Below are positions 35,100-46,323 of a DNA stretch of 64,000 bases, one piece after another. The notes beneath the pieces are model-generated. The model did not search any database and was not told the origin of the DNA. It saw only the letters and a list, made by a program, of their open reading frames with translations. The DNA comes from Tretioscincus oriximinensis (taxonomy: Eukaryota; Chordata; Lepidosauria; Squamata; Gymnophthalmidae). The translations under genes and the position numbers were made by a program. The DNA lies in NCBI GenBank assembly GCA_022410635.1, contig JAJVDF010000001.1, positions 14,717,566-14,781,565 on the forward strand. Direction: 5' to 3'. Numbering within the stretch: position 1 is the first letter of the stretch; each line of letters opens with the position of its first letter.

Positions 35100-35394
35100 G
35101 AAGAACTTGGTTCTTATACCCTGCTTTTCTCACCTTTTCAAAGGGACTCAAAGCGGCTTTCAAGGGTATTTTGCCCAAAGGCTCACATTCTATCTTCCCC
35201 ACCAGGCTGTGGTGGTTCCCATGTATCTACTTGCAGTCAGTTGCAATTTCTTGCAATTCATGCTTTCAAATAGCTGGGTTAGCTAGAGCTTCAGGCTAGT
35301 GGAAGGTGCTCACCCCTCCCCACGTCCGACACAGGGCTTTGAAACCCGATCTCCCAGGCGAGAGATGAATTCCTAAGTGACTGAGCCATTCGCG
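35100..35394 (-). mobile_element. tRNA-SINE inserted inside another copy of its own family
   Basis: Full-length minus-strand copy, from 'gaagaacttggttcttatac' to the tRNA head 'ctgagccattcgcg'. AAATAA at 35,094-35,099 is repeated at 35,395-35,400, the target duplication. Confidence 0.8.
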
Positions 35395-35400
35395 AAATAA

Positions 35401-35475
35401 AAGGCACCCACCCCTCTCCACATCTGACACTGGGCCTCGAAACATGATCTCTTAGGGACCGGCCATCTGTGCCTG
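35401..35475 (-). mobile_element. tRNA-SINE, interrupted (second part)
   Basis: 'aaggcacccacccctctcca' to 'cgaaacatgatctcttaggg' is the tRNA-proximal remainder of the SINE begun at 34,911. Confidence 0.7.
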
Positions 35476-36435
35476 ATGTGACACTCAGAACATAGAGAGG
35501 CTAAAATGTGGAATTTGCACTTCTCGCATGAATGTTTCCAGGGTGCAGGAACGATTGTGGACTTATTAAAAGCAACCCATGCTAAGTATGTTTAAGGAAT
35601 AAATCCAGGAACTGTTACCAATGACGAGATCCAGCCACCAAGCACACCTTGCTCAACGAGAAAGCAGCCTTCTGGCTTAGCAACCTTCATGTAAATCCAA
35701 CTAGTGGGTCAACCTGACATAGAACATTCAGGAACTATAGAGGGTTTTACGAATTCTTGAAAGTAGTAAATGGGTCTGAGATGTGAGTCACCTGTGATTC
35801 CTTGAGTGCTTGTAGCATGGCTGTTTCTGTATCATTCTGCACATCCNCCGGGAGAACTTCATTGCAAACATCTCAGTCCTTCAATAGGTGGAAGTCACCA
35901 ACATTGGGGCATCTGATCTGGGAGGACATATCTCCAGGATAAATGATCATTGCACACCCAAGATTGCAATATATGGTGAAATCACCACCAGTCATCATGA
36001 CAGAAGGACACCAAAGAAGAGCTACAAGGACTCCCAATAAGTCCCTTGATGTCTGTCATATTGACCACTGTCTGTGTCCTGCCCTAGCTGCCAATCATGG
36101 AGACTGGAGACAGACCATCTACAAGGCTGTCTCCTCCTTCAAGAATGTAAACAGAGCTAGTCACGAGAGAAAAGATAAAGAACACAAGAATCAGACTGTA
36201 ACTGCTGCACCGTGTCCAGATAAGAACATCTCCTTTAATTGATGTGTTTGGGCCTGCTTTTTCCACTAGTAAGCCTGCTGAAGATGAAGACAACTACCTT
36301 CCCTTCACAAATCTTGTTCACAAAGCAATGTCAAGATAATAATAATAACTACACTGTTCCTGTTAACCACTTGGACCATTTCCCAAGTCCAAGTGCAAGT
36401 GTGGCCCAGATTTGCTTGGAGAAATACAAAAAGGG
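35476..36435. other. Intergenic, no gene seen
   Basis: About 1 kb without a recognisable coding or repeat family. A 99-codon open frame at 35,943-36,242 has no features of a real protein. Confidence 0.55.
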
Positions 36436-36439
36436 CAGA

Positions 36440-39400
36440 ATTTATTTATTTACTTATTTATTTATACTTATACCCCGCCCTATACCCGAATGTCTCAGGG
36501 CGGCCCAAACAGTAAAACATCACTACAAAATTAAAACAGTATAAAACAATATTTAAAAGTAGGGATAGAGATGACATTTCTTCAGCCAAAGGCCAGGGAA
36601 AAGAGGTGCATCTTCAAGGACCTTCTAAAAAAATACAACGATGATGACAAACGCACTTCGAGGGGGACCCACTCCACTGGCTGTTGAAAGGGGTGGTACA
36701 ACCAGGAGGGCCTCTCCTGCAGATCTTAAGGGACGGGCAGGTTGGTATGGGAGAAGACATTCCTTTAGATATTTGGGACCCAAGTTATTTAGGGCCTTAT
36801 AAATTAAGGTTAACACCTTGAATTGGACTCGGTAGCGGATGGGCAGCCAGGGCAGCTCTTTCAAAACCGGCATGATGTGTGTCCGGCCAGCCGTTCCAAT
36901 CAGAAGTCTAGCTGCTGCATTCTGCACGGGCTACAGCTTCCAAACCGTTTTCAAGGGCAGCCCCATATAGAGCGCATTACAATAGTCCAATCTGGATGTT
37001 ACCAGAGTATGGATTACTGTGGCTAGAACATCCCTGTTCAGAAGTGGCCGTAACTGGCGAACCAGACGTAACTGGAAGTAGGCACTCCTAGCTACTGCCT
37101 CTACCTGATTTTCAAGTGTCAGTGCAGAGTCCAGAAGCACCCCAAGATTTCGCACCCGTCCCTTATAGGGTAATTATACCTCACCAAGAAAAGGGTGCCT
37201 CTCCACTTCATGAACCCGGGATGCTCCAACACACAGCACCTCTGTCTTGTCTGGATTCAGCTTCAATTTATTGGCCCCCACCCAGCCCATCACTGTCTCC
37301 AGGCACCTGTCAAGCACTTCAACCACCTCTCCTGATTCAGATGGGACAGAGAGATAGAGCTGAGTGTCATCTGCATATTGATGGCACTTTACTCCAAATC
37401 TCCTGATGACCTCTCCCAGCGGCTTCATATAGATGTTGAACAGCATGGAGGAGAGGATAGATCCCTGAGGAACCCCACATGTTTTCTCCCAGGGTGTCGA
37501 GTAAGACTCCCCCACCAACACTCTCTGGAAGTGGCCTTGGAGATAGGAGTGGAACCACTGCAATGCAGTGCCACCAACTCCTAAACTCCTTAGTCTCTCC
37601 AGTAGGATACCATGGTCAATGGTATCAAATGCTGCTGAGAGGTCTAGAAGAACCAACAGGGTCACATTGCCCCCATCCCTCTCCCGGAGAAGGTCATCAA
37701 CCAGGGCGACCAAGGCAGTTTCTGTGCCATGACTAGGCCTGAAGCTAGATTGAAATATGGTTCCAAGCATGCCTGCAGCTGAACAGCCACAGCCCTCTCC
37801 AGTACCTTGCCCAGGAAGGGTATGTTGGCCACCGGGCAGTAGTTGTTTAACTCTTCTGGGTCCAGGGAAGGCTTCTTAAGGAGAGGGTGCACCTCTGCCT
37901 CTTTAAGAGCCAGCGGGACCACCGCATCCCTCAAGGGAAGCGTTCACCACTCCCTGGACCCACCCGGTGATACTCTACTGACTTGCTTTTATCAGCCAGG
38001 AAGGGCAGGGATCCAGAGAGCATGACATTGGCCGAACCAACAAACAGCTTGTCCACATCATCAGACCACAATACGAAACTGAAACTGATCCAAGATAACT
38101 GGATCAAATGGTTTTCTGGACACCTCCTCTGGGCTTTTCACATGTGTGGCATCTAATCTCTCACAAATCTGAGCGACTTCGTTCTCAAAGTGCCTTGCAA
38201 ATTTGTCACAGCAGCTATTGGATGGCCTTGCTGTCATTGGCTAGATCTTATCAGGCCATTCACCACTCAAAAGAGCTCTGCTGGATGGCTACTTGAGGAC
38301 GTAACGGTAACAGAGGAATAATTCCTTTTTGCTGCCACCACCGCCACCTGGTAGGCACGATAATGTGCTATAACCCGTGTTAGATTCTTGTTGCCATTTG
38401 CGCCACCTGCGCTCCAGCCGTTGGCCTTTGTGTTTCATCATTCTTAACTCCCCAGAATACCAGGGTGCTCTACAGACTCCACAGATATGCCGAGGGCTCT
38501 TGGGAGCCAGGGTCAACTCCCGATTCCAGAGAGAGACCACAGCCTCAACAGAAGCGCCATCCATGCCAACCGGGAAATCCCCCAGAGCATTCAGGAATTG
38601 CCCAGATTCCATAGGTCTCTGGGGGTGGACCATCAGAATGGGTCTCTCATCCTTGCAGGGAGAAGCAGTCACTGTATGTCCAAATCTCACCAGGGAATGA
38701 TCCGTTCATGACAACGGGCTTACCACCAGCCCTCCTATCAATAGATCACCAGTTCGCTCTGCAGAAAAAAACAGATCAAGAGTATGTCCTGCTCTGTGAG
38801 TTGGGCCAGTAACAAATTGAGATAGCCCCATGGTTGTCATGGAGGCCATGAAGAACTGAGCAGGACATGTGAGGATAGCATCTGCATGGAAATTGAAGTC
38901 CCCGAGCACCACAGTGCTAGGAGCCTCTAACACCACATCAGAGACCACTTCTGCCAACTCAGCTAGGGATGCTGCTGAGCAGCGGGGTAACCGGTACACC
39001 AGCAGCATTCCTATTCTATCTCTTTTGCCCAACAACAAAAACAGTCCCTCAAATCCAGAAACAGAATGAATTGGCCACCTGGTGAAAGAGATGGATGATT
39101 TGTGGACCACAGCAACACCCCCTCCCGTCTCCACTGGTCTAGAACAGTGCTGCACTGAATAACCTGGGGGACAGAGCTGGGTAAGATTAGGCCCACCAAG
39201 TTCGTCTACCCAGTTCTCAGTAATACATGCCAGGTCAGCCCCTTCATCCAAGGTTAAATCATGAATGATAGATGTTTTATTCTGGACTGACCTGGCATTT
39301 AGAAGCACCACCACCAGAGCAGTGGGCCGGTTGACAGGTATCCCCAAATTCTGCTGGTTGGGAGGCAGAACAGATGGGATGATAGCCTTGACGCATCTAT

Positions 39401-39535
39401 CACCCCTTCTCGTGATCTTTCTCTTCTGCCTCCCAACGCCATATCTCCCCCTGCCTATCACCACATGTATGGCAGCCCCAGGTGCCTGTTCTCCCCCTCC
39501 TAATACCTGGCCTTGGCAACACATTATTCCCAGTG
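36440..39535 (-). mobile_element. Nearly full-length L2-clade LINE, minus strand
   Basis: About 3.1 kb. On the minus strand it encodes an apurinic-type endonuclease (LLNARSVQNKTS, ACITENWVDE, VVLGDFNFHAD, GPTHRAGHTLDLFF; frame at 39,524-38,706), then reverse transcriptase (LLVLLDLSAAFDTIDHGILL, GVPQGSILSSMLFNIYM, YADDTQLYLS; 37,770-37,174) and the C-terminal part ([16 protein letters not shown], then [10 protein letters not shown]). The 3' end is a TTTATTTATTTA run at 36,440-36,465. Several frameshifts and stops separate these blocks, so it is inactive. Best copy of the family in the window. Confidence 0.9.
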
Positions 39536-39615
39536 GAAAAAAAAGAAAAGATAAATATCTTAAAACAGTATTAAATTACAGAAGCACTTTAAAAACAGTT
39601 TTAAAACACAATATT

Positions 39616-39692
39616 AATTATATATATATATAAAAAGCACTCTCTCTCACACACACACAGACACACACAACACATACGCACAGATATTCTGG
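39616..39692. repeat. AT and AC dinucleotide microsatellite
   Basis: TA repeats followed by CTCTCT and CACACA runs just beyond the 5' end of the L2 element. Confidence 0.85.
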
Positions 39693-39990
39693 AGCCCGAT
39701 ATCGTGTGGTGGCTCCTTGGTGGAGGATTAGTCCATCAGGAGGTGGGCAGCCCAGTCTCTCACCCTGGGCAGGTGGAAAAGTCCCACACTCCTGGCAGGC
39801 CTCTTGGGGAATGAGAAATACCAACATAATACTGTGCTGCAAAGGACTGAAATGGATAGATACAATTCGTGGATTTTTTTTATGGCCAACAGTGAATTTA
39901 TTACCAGAAGAGACGATGACAGAAACAATATCATTTTAAGAAAGGGTTGGACAAATTCATGCAGGCCAGGTGTACGTACCAACAGTTACT

Positions 39991-40254
39991 GAGGGCCAGT
40001 TTGGTGTAGTGGTTAGAGTGTTGGACTTGTACCTGGTAGCAGTTCGATTCCCCACTCCTCCATGAAAGCCAGCTGGGTGACCTTGGGCCAGTCACAGTTC
40101 TTTGAACTCTCTCAGCCCCACCTACTCCACAGGGTGTCTGTTGTGGAGAAAGCAACAAAAGCTATGTGCACCACCCTATGTTTGGCTGCCCTGAGACCTT
40201 CGGGTATAGGGCGGTACACAAGTACAAATAAATTAATAATAAATAGAATGTATC
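39991..40254 (+). mobile_element. MIR-like CORE-SINE with perfect 10-bp target duplication
   Basis: tRNA-like head 'ttggtgtagtggttagagtg' and B box 'cagttcgattccccactcct', then the CORE motif 'gggtgaccttgggccagtca', and an L2-type tail 'gagaccttcgggtatagggc' ending in AATAAATTAATAATAAAT. AACAGTTACT occurs at 39,981-39,990 and again at 40,255-40,264. The L2-like tail suggests mobilisation by the L2 LINEs present here. Confidence 0.88.
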
Positions 40255-40580
40255 AACAGTTACTCAGGTATTGCCTCCACATTGGAGATAGGCAGGATGC
40301 TTCTAATGGTGGAATGTGTCCTGTTTCTGCCCAGCATGAGATGTCACTCTGAGAGCACATCCTGCAGTGATGTCCTGAAGTTACAAAACCAGAATGGTGG
40401 GAATCATGCCATTTGTTCATCCCACCTATTAAATAATGAATGGAGAGAACAGATTATGATGCTCCAAATGCTGAATGCACATCATGGCAAGCTGGTTGCT
40501 CCTTTTATCGGTTTATTACAAGGTTTGGGATTCAGGGTGTGTGTGAAATTACCAACAGTTGTTTTTCCTGTTTTGCCTGG

Positions 40581-40587
40581 GATAAAA
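40581..40587 (+). promoter_or_regulatory. TATA-like box of the half-calmodulin gene
   Basis: GATAAAA, about 50 bases before the ATG at 40,637. It would give a leader of roughly 25 bases if used. Confidence 0.35.
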
Positions 40588-40636
40588 GCATGTGGGGTGA
40601 CTTTCAGAGGTTGCATTGGGCAGCAGAAGCTTCAAG

Positions 40637-40879
40637 ATGTCTTACCGGTTCACAGAGGCAGAACTTGAAGTGGTGAAAGAAACCTTCTCACACTTTGACA
40701 CTGATGGGGATGGAGTTATCAGCAGCAAGGAGTTGAGAACTGCCATGCATTCCCTGGCGCATGAACTGAATGAGAAACACACCGATGAGGAAATCGAGGA
40801 CATGATCAAGCAGGTGGACAAGGATGGAGATGGCAAAATCAGCCTTGAGGAGTTTACAAAGATGGTGATGGAGAAGTAG
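40637..40879 (+). CDS. Two-EF-hand half-calmodulin, 80 aa
   Basis: Single open frame starting MSYRFTEAELEVVKETFSHF, which aligns with the start of calmodulin's N-lobe. It has just two EF-hands, both with full calcium ligands: DTDGDGVISSKE (residues 21-32) and DKDGDGKISLEE (61-72). It stops eight residues later at ...TKMVMEK. The inter-loop segment is 28 residues against 24 in calmodulin, a four-residue insertion (around AHELNEKH). Upstream and downstream DNA shows no sign of a second lobe, so it reads as a complete short gene and not a broken calmodulin; no stop or frameshift disturbs it. The start at 40,637 is preferred to an in-frame ATG seven codons earlier because calmodulin homology begins there. 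The function is unknown; a calcium-binding lobe that might dimerise is inference. An upstream exon cannot be excluded. Confidence 0.8.
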   Translation: MSYRFTEAELEVVKETFSHFDTDGDGVISSKELRTAMHSLAHELNEKHTDEEIEDMIKQVDKDGDGKISLEEFTKMVMEK

Positions 40880-41124
40880 AGATCCTGGAGGCTTCCTGCT
40901 CTAGGTACAGACAGGGGTTCATGCCTTTCATAACAGACTCTGAAGAAGAAGACAGGGTCTTGCCAAGGGAAACTTCCAATACAGGAGAAAAGAGGAAGGG
41001 GAAGTGAGGGAAGAGGAAGGGAAAATGGATTAAGTGAAACATATTTGAAAAAAGCGAATTATTCTATAATTGTGTGATAAGCAGGGGAATTGTGCAAAAA
41101 ATATGCTTTAATTTGAACTAGTCT

Positions 41125-41265
41125 CTCCCTTCTCTCTTTCCTTTTTGCCTTCACCCTCCCTCCTTCCCTCCTCTCCCTTTTTCTCCTTCCTTTCCTCCTT
41201 TCCTCTCTCCCTTTCTCCCTCTCTTCCTCAATAACTTTCCTTTCTTTTCCCTCCTTCCTGGATCA
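41125..41265. repeat. CT-rich low-complexity tract
   Basis: About 140 bp of almost pure pyrimidine on the plus strand (TCTCC, CTTTCC units) downstream of the half-calmodulin gene. Confidence 0.85.
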
Positions 41266-41392
41266 CCTGGTTCCCAGTCATCAAAGTCTAATTGGAGATG
41301 GGCTGCTAAATGTGCTCTGGTCCATACCGACATAACTAGTGGGCCACACTATGGTCTAGAATAGGCCACATCATGTAGCCTATAAAAGATTC

Positions 41393-41398
41393 AATAAA
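41393..41398 (+). terminator. Candidate polyadenylation signal of the half-calmodulin gene
   Basis: AATAAA 514 bases after the stop codon, embedded in a direct repeat of 'aaaagattcaa'. It is the first AATAAA after the gene. Confidence 0.4.
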
Positions 41399-41744
41399 AG
41401 ATTCAACAGCCATTAATAAGTCTTCTCATGATAGCCCCATGCCTCCGCTTATTCATAAAAGGTGGTCACGGTTTTCAAAAAAAGGCACCCACACCCTCTA
41501 CATCTCCTTTCATGGGGCATCTTGTGACAATTGTGTGTAGGAGATGCCAGACTCGACATGTGCAATTCCATACTCTGCTTGGAGTTTCTGCTGGAAATGG
41601 TTCCTTCATAGCACAAAATGGAGGCATGAAGCAGACTGGGCATCTCCACCATCTGCCTGAAATGGAGTGCCTCTGGTCACAAGTAGAAACACAGCCAATA
41701 TCTGAAGCTTATGAAGTGAACTATCTGATGACTTCTAGTAAGGT

Positions 41745-41835
41745 TGTCTTGTAGCACCTTAGAGACTAACAAGAAAAAAAGATAAGCAGCATAAGCTATC
41801 GTAGACAAGTCTATCTCTTCGGATGCTATGGTAGG
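41745..41835 (-). mobile_element. Old copy of the foldback element family
   Basis: 'cttgtagcaccttagagact' and 'agctatcgtagacaagtcta' are the minus-strand form of one arm of the elements at 29,982 and 45,468. Only one arm is present. Confidence 0.55.
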
Positions 41836-42685
41836 TTAGAATAGATTTAATCTATTTCTTATTACTCTCTGAGATTCTGGTCGTTACTAAATTTTAATCC
41901 CTCTGAACTGGGACAAAAAACATTAACAATTTTCTAAGAAATGTTTCTTAAATTAAATTATGAAATGGTAGTGACATGTCTGACACTTTCTCATTAATAT
42001 TGTTTTAGACAAGTATCCTTCCTTTTTCCACCTAAGTGTAAAAATGCATGATCAAAGGTAATTGCATTTAGTATACGTGAGTTATGCAGGAAAAATATAA
42101 TTAAAATGTACAAGATGTATGTTCTTATTTACCCGTGATTGTTACCTGGCAGAAATCTACATAAAATCCAGTTTGGCTTTCAATTTCTTCGCGCAGTGTT
42201 GAAGGAGCACCTTGCTGCACCTCTGTCTACAGATCAATAAATATCTCTTTGTTTCCTGAACACCCAGCCTGCTTCTTCCTCCTGTTTCACCAATTCCAGT
42301 GTGAGAGGTTACATCACCAAAGTGGCAAATTGTTTTCTTTTGGCATTCTCTAGTTCAGAAAACTAGGGAAGAAAACTACTATTCACTTTACTGTTGTGGC
42401 TTTCCATTCTGAAAGTGGACTGAAGCGGGATTAAAACTTAGCTGTGCCCAGGGTCTAAGGTGGTATGAGAGTCTCTTGCTAGAAATTTTGAATCCATAAT
42501 TACATGGTTACTGCTTTAAGTTCTACTATTGGTGATTTGGAATTCAATTTCTATGCAATTGCTGCTATCTTAACTGGTTTTGTTAACAATCCTTTGGGGC
42601 ATTTATATGGGACGACTTTGACTAAGGAGATTCAAACTTGGTTAATCAGAAGTCCCTGAACTACGGTTGTTGGTATTCCATGGCA

Positions 42686-43425
42686 GTTCATAGAATCATA
42701 GAGTCGGAAGGGACCTCCAGGGTCATCGGGTCCAACCCCCTGCTCAATGCAGGATTCATTGAACCATCCCAGACAGATGACTGTCCAGCCTCTGCTTGAA
42801 GACTTCCAGAGAAGGCGAACTCACCACCCCCTGTGGCAAACTGTTCCACTGGTTTATCACCCTGTTAGAAAGTTTTTTCTAATATCTAATCTAAATCTAC
42901 TCCCTTGCAATTTCATTCCATTGTTTCTAGTCCTTCCATGTGCTAATGAGAACAGTGCTGATCCTTCTGATCTGTGGCAGCCCTTCAGATATTTGTAGAC
43001 AGCTATCAGGTCTCCTCTCTGTCTTCTCTTTTGCAGACTAAACATCCCCAGATCCTTTAACCGTTCCTCATAGGACATGGTTTCCAGACCATTCACCATC
43101 CTTGTAACTCTCTTTTGCACTTACTCTAGTTTATCAATGTCCTTTTTAAATTGGGCCCCCCAGAACTGAACACAGTATTCCAAGTGTGGTCGTACCAAAG
43201 TACTGTAGAGAGGAATAATTACTTCACGTGAGCGAGATTCTATGCCCCTCTTGATACATCCCAGGATTGTGTTTGCCTTTTTTGCAGCTGCTTCACACTG
43301 TTGACTCATGTTTAATCTGTGATCTACCAAAACACCCAGGTCCTTCTCACCTGTGCTGCTGTTCAGACATATTCCTCCCATTCTATATGTGCTGTTTTCA
43401 TTATTTTTGCCCAGATGTAGGATCA
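42686..43425 (-). mobile_element. CR1 LINE, 5'-truncated, minus strand
   Basis: The minus strand encodes GEKDLGVLVDHRLNMSQQC, VRPHLEYCVQFWGAQFKKD and QKRVTRMVNGLETMSYEERL, the end of CR1 reverse transcriptase, and the 3'UTR 'gaagggacctccagggtcat' ending at the tail 'tagaatcatagagtc'. Similarity to CR1 stops near 43,425. Confidence 0.92.
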
Positions 43426-43429
43426 AACC

Positions 43430-45450
43430 TCCTGTAAGTGGAATGCTGGTAGTCGTAATTTCAGAACATCCAGAGATTGTATTTGAGCACTCCATGGTCT
43501 TAGAGCAAGGCAGTGGAAACAAATGGAGTGACTGTAAGGGAGGAAGAGCAAGTTCTTGTTGGATACCTTCCTAGACTGTACTTCATGAATGCACTAGGGG
43601 TGGTTGTCCAGAGGTGCTTCTAGAAGGCTGAGCGACAGGTATTTCAAAATAAACAGCAAAATTATCAGATTATCTTAACTTCTCGGGTTCATTTATTTCA
43701 TTTAATGAAATAGGAGTGTTTGGCTGGAGGTAGTGTTTAGAAGATTCAGCTGCAGGTACATCAAGGTAACATTTGGCCTTTGTGGTACCCATAAAGCAAG
43801 GCAGTTTCAGTTGATCTTAACTTTTCAGGTTCATTTATTACATTTTTAATTGAGTACTTCCTTTTTGGTTTTGGTTCCTTGCTGCCTCTCTCCCTCTATA
43901 ATGCTAACCAACCTTCTTAATGCAGATGCACCCTGCTAAGGTTAAACTCAATCAATCAAAGCCAGATTTACTAATACAGACATAACACGGTAAGTGAATA
44001 AAGGGCTACAGTTTGCTGGTTAGTGAATAGTAACATAGTTTTTTTTCCTCTTCTCTCTTTAGCACCAGAGCTGAAGGAACCTTGCTCTATCTGCTCTAAC
44101 TTGCAATGAGGTTTAGGAGAACCTTGTGATTTGTCCTTCCTAGACCAGCAAACCGGTGATCTTGCTTTACATCGTGGGAACTGGATGGACCTGTAATGGG
44201 GCATTCTTCACATGCTCCTTCTCAGCAAGCAGACAGAAACACACCTGAGAAAAATATCTGCATTAACTATCTTGGTTGCTTCTTTTATGATGCTTTCTGA
44301 GGCTTTAGGGGGAAATAAATCAATCATACCTTGTCTGTTCTAGTGTCTTTTATCTGGGAAGTTGACAGACTTGGAGGTATATTCCACAGTTCATCCTGCT
44401 TATTAAGAAGCTCTGACATTCATTCCAGGATGGTAGAACTGTAACTTCTCAAGGGCTCCTTTGATCCCTTTCCAAGCTAGAATTCTTGCCTTTGAACTTT
44501 GTTGAAAAGTAGATGGTAGCTTACTGATGGTCTGAGGCCACCCTTTAGACTGGGATAACAAAAAAAAAACTGGACAGAAATTTTGAAGTTATAATTTGTG
44601 GAAATTATAGCTGCAAAAGAAAAAAGAAAAGAGAAAAATTTTCCACACCTATTAAAGCTGCAACATTTCTATCCTTTTTTGTGCTAACTTTACTCCAGAC
44701 TAAAATAGCAATGGTGCATCTTCTGTTGTGTCTATTCTTTCCTTCTGGGATTGCTGTTCTTGCAAAAATACCCTTATTTTGGAAGTATGGAAAAATAGCA
44801 ATAAACAAGGAAGTGAGCAGCCACTACCTACATCCAGGTACTTTTGCAAATGTAACAATTCTGGAAGGAATTCATAGACATAGTAGAAGCCCAGCTTTGA
44901 CCAAGGATTGCCTCCTGCCATTTGCCAGGACTAGCAAGAGGTGAGTATGGAATTTAAACAGGAATTAGCAATTTTCTCTCATCCTCTAAAGGCATCTCTG
45001 CTTTTGGGAGAGGAAAGCCATATTACTACTGTAACATTTCTAAGTATGACACTACAATATGCATAAATGCACTAGGCGGGAAAGCATAATAACAGGTTTT
45101 TCTAATGTCCTTCTATAAAGCACACTAGTAAATGTGCTTGATGTGGGTTAGCTGTAGCAACACAGTTTTGCAGTCAGCTGCTAGATCCACATTCTGCTGC
45201 TCTTCAAATGCCAAACCACTGTTGCCCTTGACTCTGCAGGGAATCACATGCTACATCCGCTTTGCATGAGGGCATTTGCTTTCATAAAGTTCATAGTGGA
45301 ACTGGGAGCTGTTCCAGTGCTGAAATGCTGAGATTCATAGCTGAACACGGAGGCTGTGCTCGGAGAAGCCTCCGAAATAATTGCTGCATAAAGTCATTTT
45401 CCCTTCACTGGCAAGATTTGTCCTACAAAATAACATGCAAATCCCCCATG
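43430..45450. other. Intergenic, no supported gene
   Basis: AT-rich. One open frame (44,711-44,941 plus) begins with a hydrophobic stretch and is followed by a fair splice donor (AAGAG|GTGAGT), but I recognise no family and do not call it. Confidence 0.5.
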
Positions 45451-45467
45451 ATCTAAAATGACTAATT

Positions 45468-45664
45468 TCAGAGAAATAGCCGTGTTAGTCTAGTAGAAAG
45501 TCCAGCAAAGGAGCTAGCAGCACTTTGAGACTAACTTGAGAAAAGTGGGTGGCATAAGCTTTCATAGACACGTCTACTTCTTCAGATGCATCTTAGACAT
45601 GTCTACGAAAGCTTATGCCACCCACTTTTCTCAAGTTAGTCTCAAAGTGCTGCTAGCTCCTTTG
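45468..45664 (-). mobile_element. Foldback retroposon-like element with perfect 15-bp target duplication
   Basis: Starts 'tcagagaaatagccgtgtta', then arms 'aggagctagcagcactttga' to 'gctttcatagacacgtctac' and 'gtctacgaaagcttatgcca' back to 'gtgctgctagctcctttg'. CTAAAATGACTAATT occurs exactly on both sides (45,453-45,467 and 45,665-45,679). Duplications this long suit LINE-type integration rather than a DNA transposon. Confidence 0.8.
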
Positions 45665-45763
45665 CTAAAATGACTAATTGAGAGATGTACACAGGGTGTC
45701 ATGATCTGTGCTGGATGCGCACAAATTGTTCACACTAATCCATGCCCCTGATTGAGAGCAAGA

Positions 45764-45986
45764 AGGCACAAGCATGGATAGCTCAGTTGCTAAGGAATCC
45801 ATCTCTCATCTGGAAGATGGGGTTTTGAAGCCCTGTGGGAAGGGGGTGGGCACCTTCCACTAGCATGTAGCTCTATCCAACCCAGCTATTTGAAAGCATG
45901 AATTGCAAGAAATTGCAACTGACTGCAAGTAGATACATGGGAGCCACCAGAGCCTGGTGGGGAAGATAGAATGTACGCCTTTGGGC
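45764..45986 (+). mobile_element. tRNA-SINE with (TTC)n tail, 3' part lost in a gap
   Basis: Plus-strand copy from the tRNA head 'agcatggatagctcagttgc' through 'attgcaagaaattgcaactg' and 'ggtggggaagatagaatgta', cut off by the gap at 45,987. Confidence 0.8.
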
Positions 45987-46323
45987 NNNNNNNNNNNNNN
46001 NNNNNNNNNNNNNNNNNNNNNNNNNNNNNNNNNNNNNNNNNNNNNNNNNNNNNNNNNNNNNNNNNNNNNNNNNNNNNNNNNNNNNNNNNNNNNNNNNNNN
46101 NNNNNNNNNNNNNNNNNNNNNNNNNNNNNNNNNNNNNNNNNNNNNNNNNNNNNNNNNNNNNNNNNNNNNNNNNNNNNNNNNNNNNNNNNNNNNNNNNNNN
46201 NNNNNNNNNNNNNNNNNNNNNNNNNNNNNNNNNNNNNNNNNNNNNNNNNNNNNNNNNNNNNNNNNNNNNNNNNNNNNNNNNNNNNNNNNNNNNNNNNNNN
46301 NNNNNNNNNNNNNNNNNNNNNNN
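45987..46323. other. Assembly gap (337 N)
   Basis: Undetermined bases between the 3' part of a TTC-tailed SINE and a run of CTC triplets, so expanded SINE-tail microsatellite is the likely cause. Confidence 1.

Noticed and set aside
37174..39524. Endonuclease- and reverse-transcriptase-like frames as a host gene
   Set aside because: They are parts of one L2-clade LINE with frameshifts, an L2-type 3' tail and other copies in the window.
39991..40060. A functional tRNA gene
   Set aside because: The tRNA-like head belongs to a CORE-SINE and lacks a complete cloverleaf; target duplication confirms retroposition.
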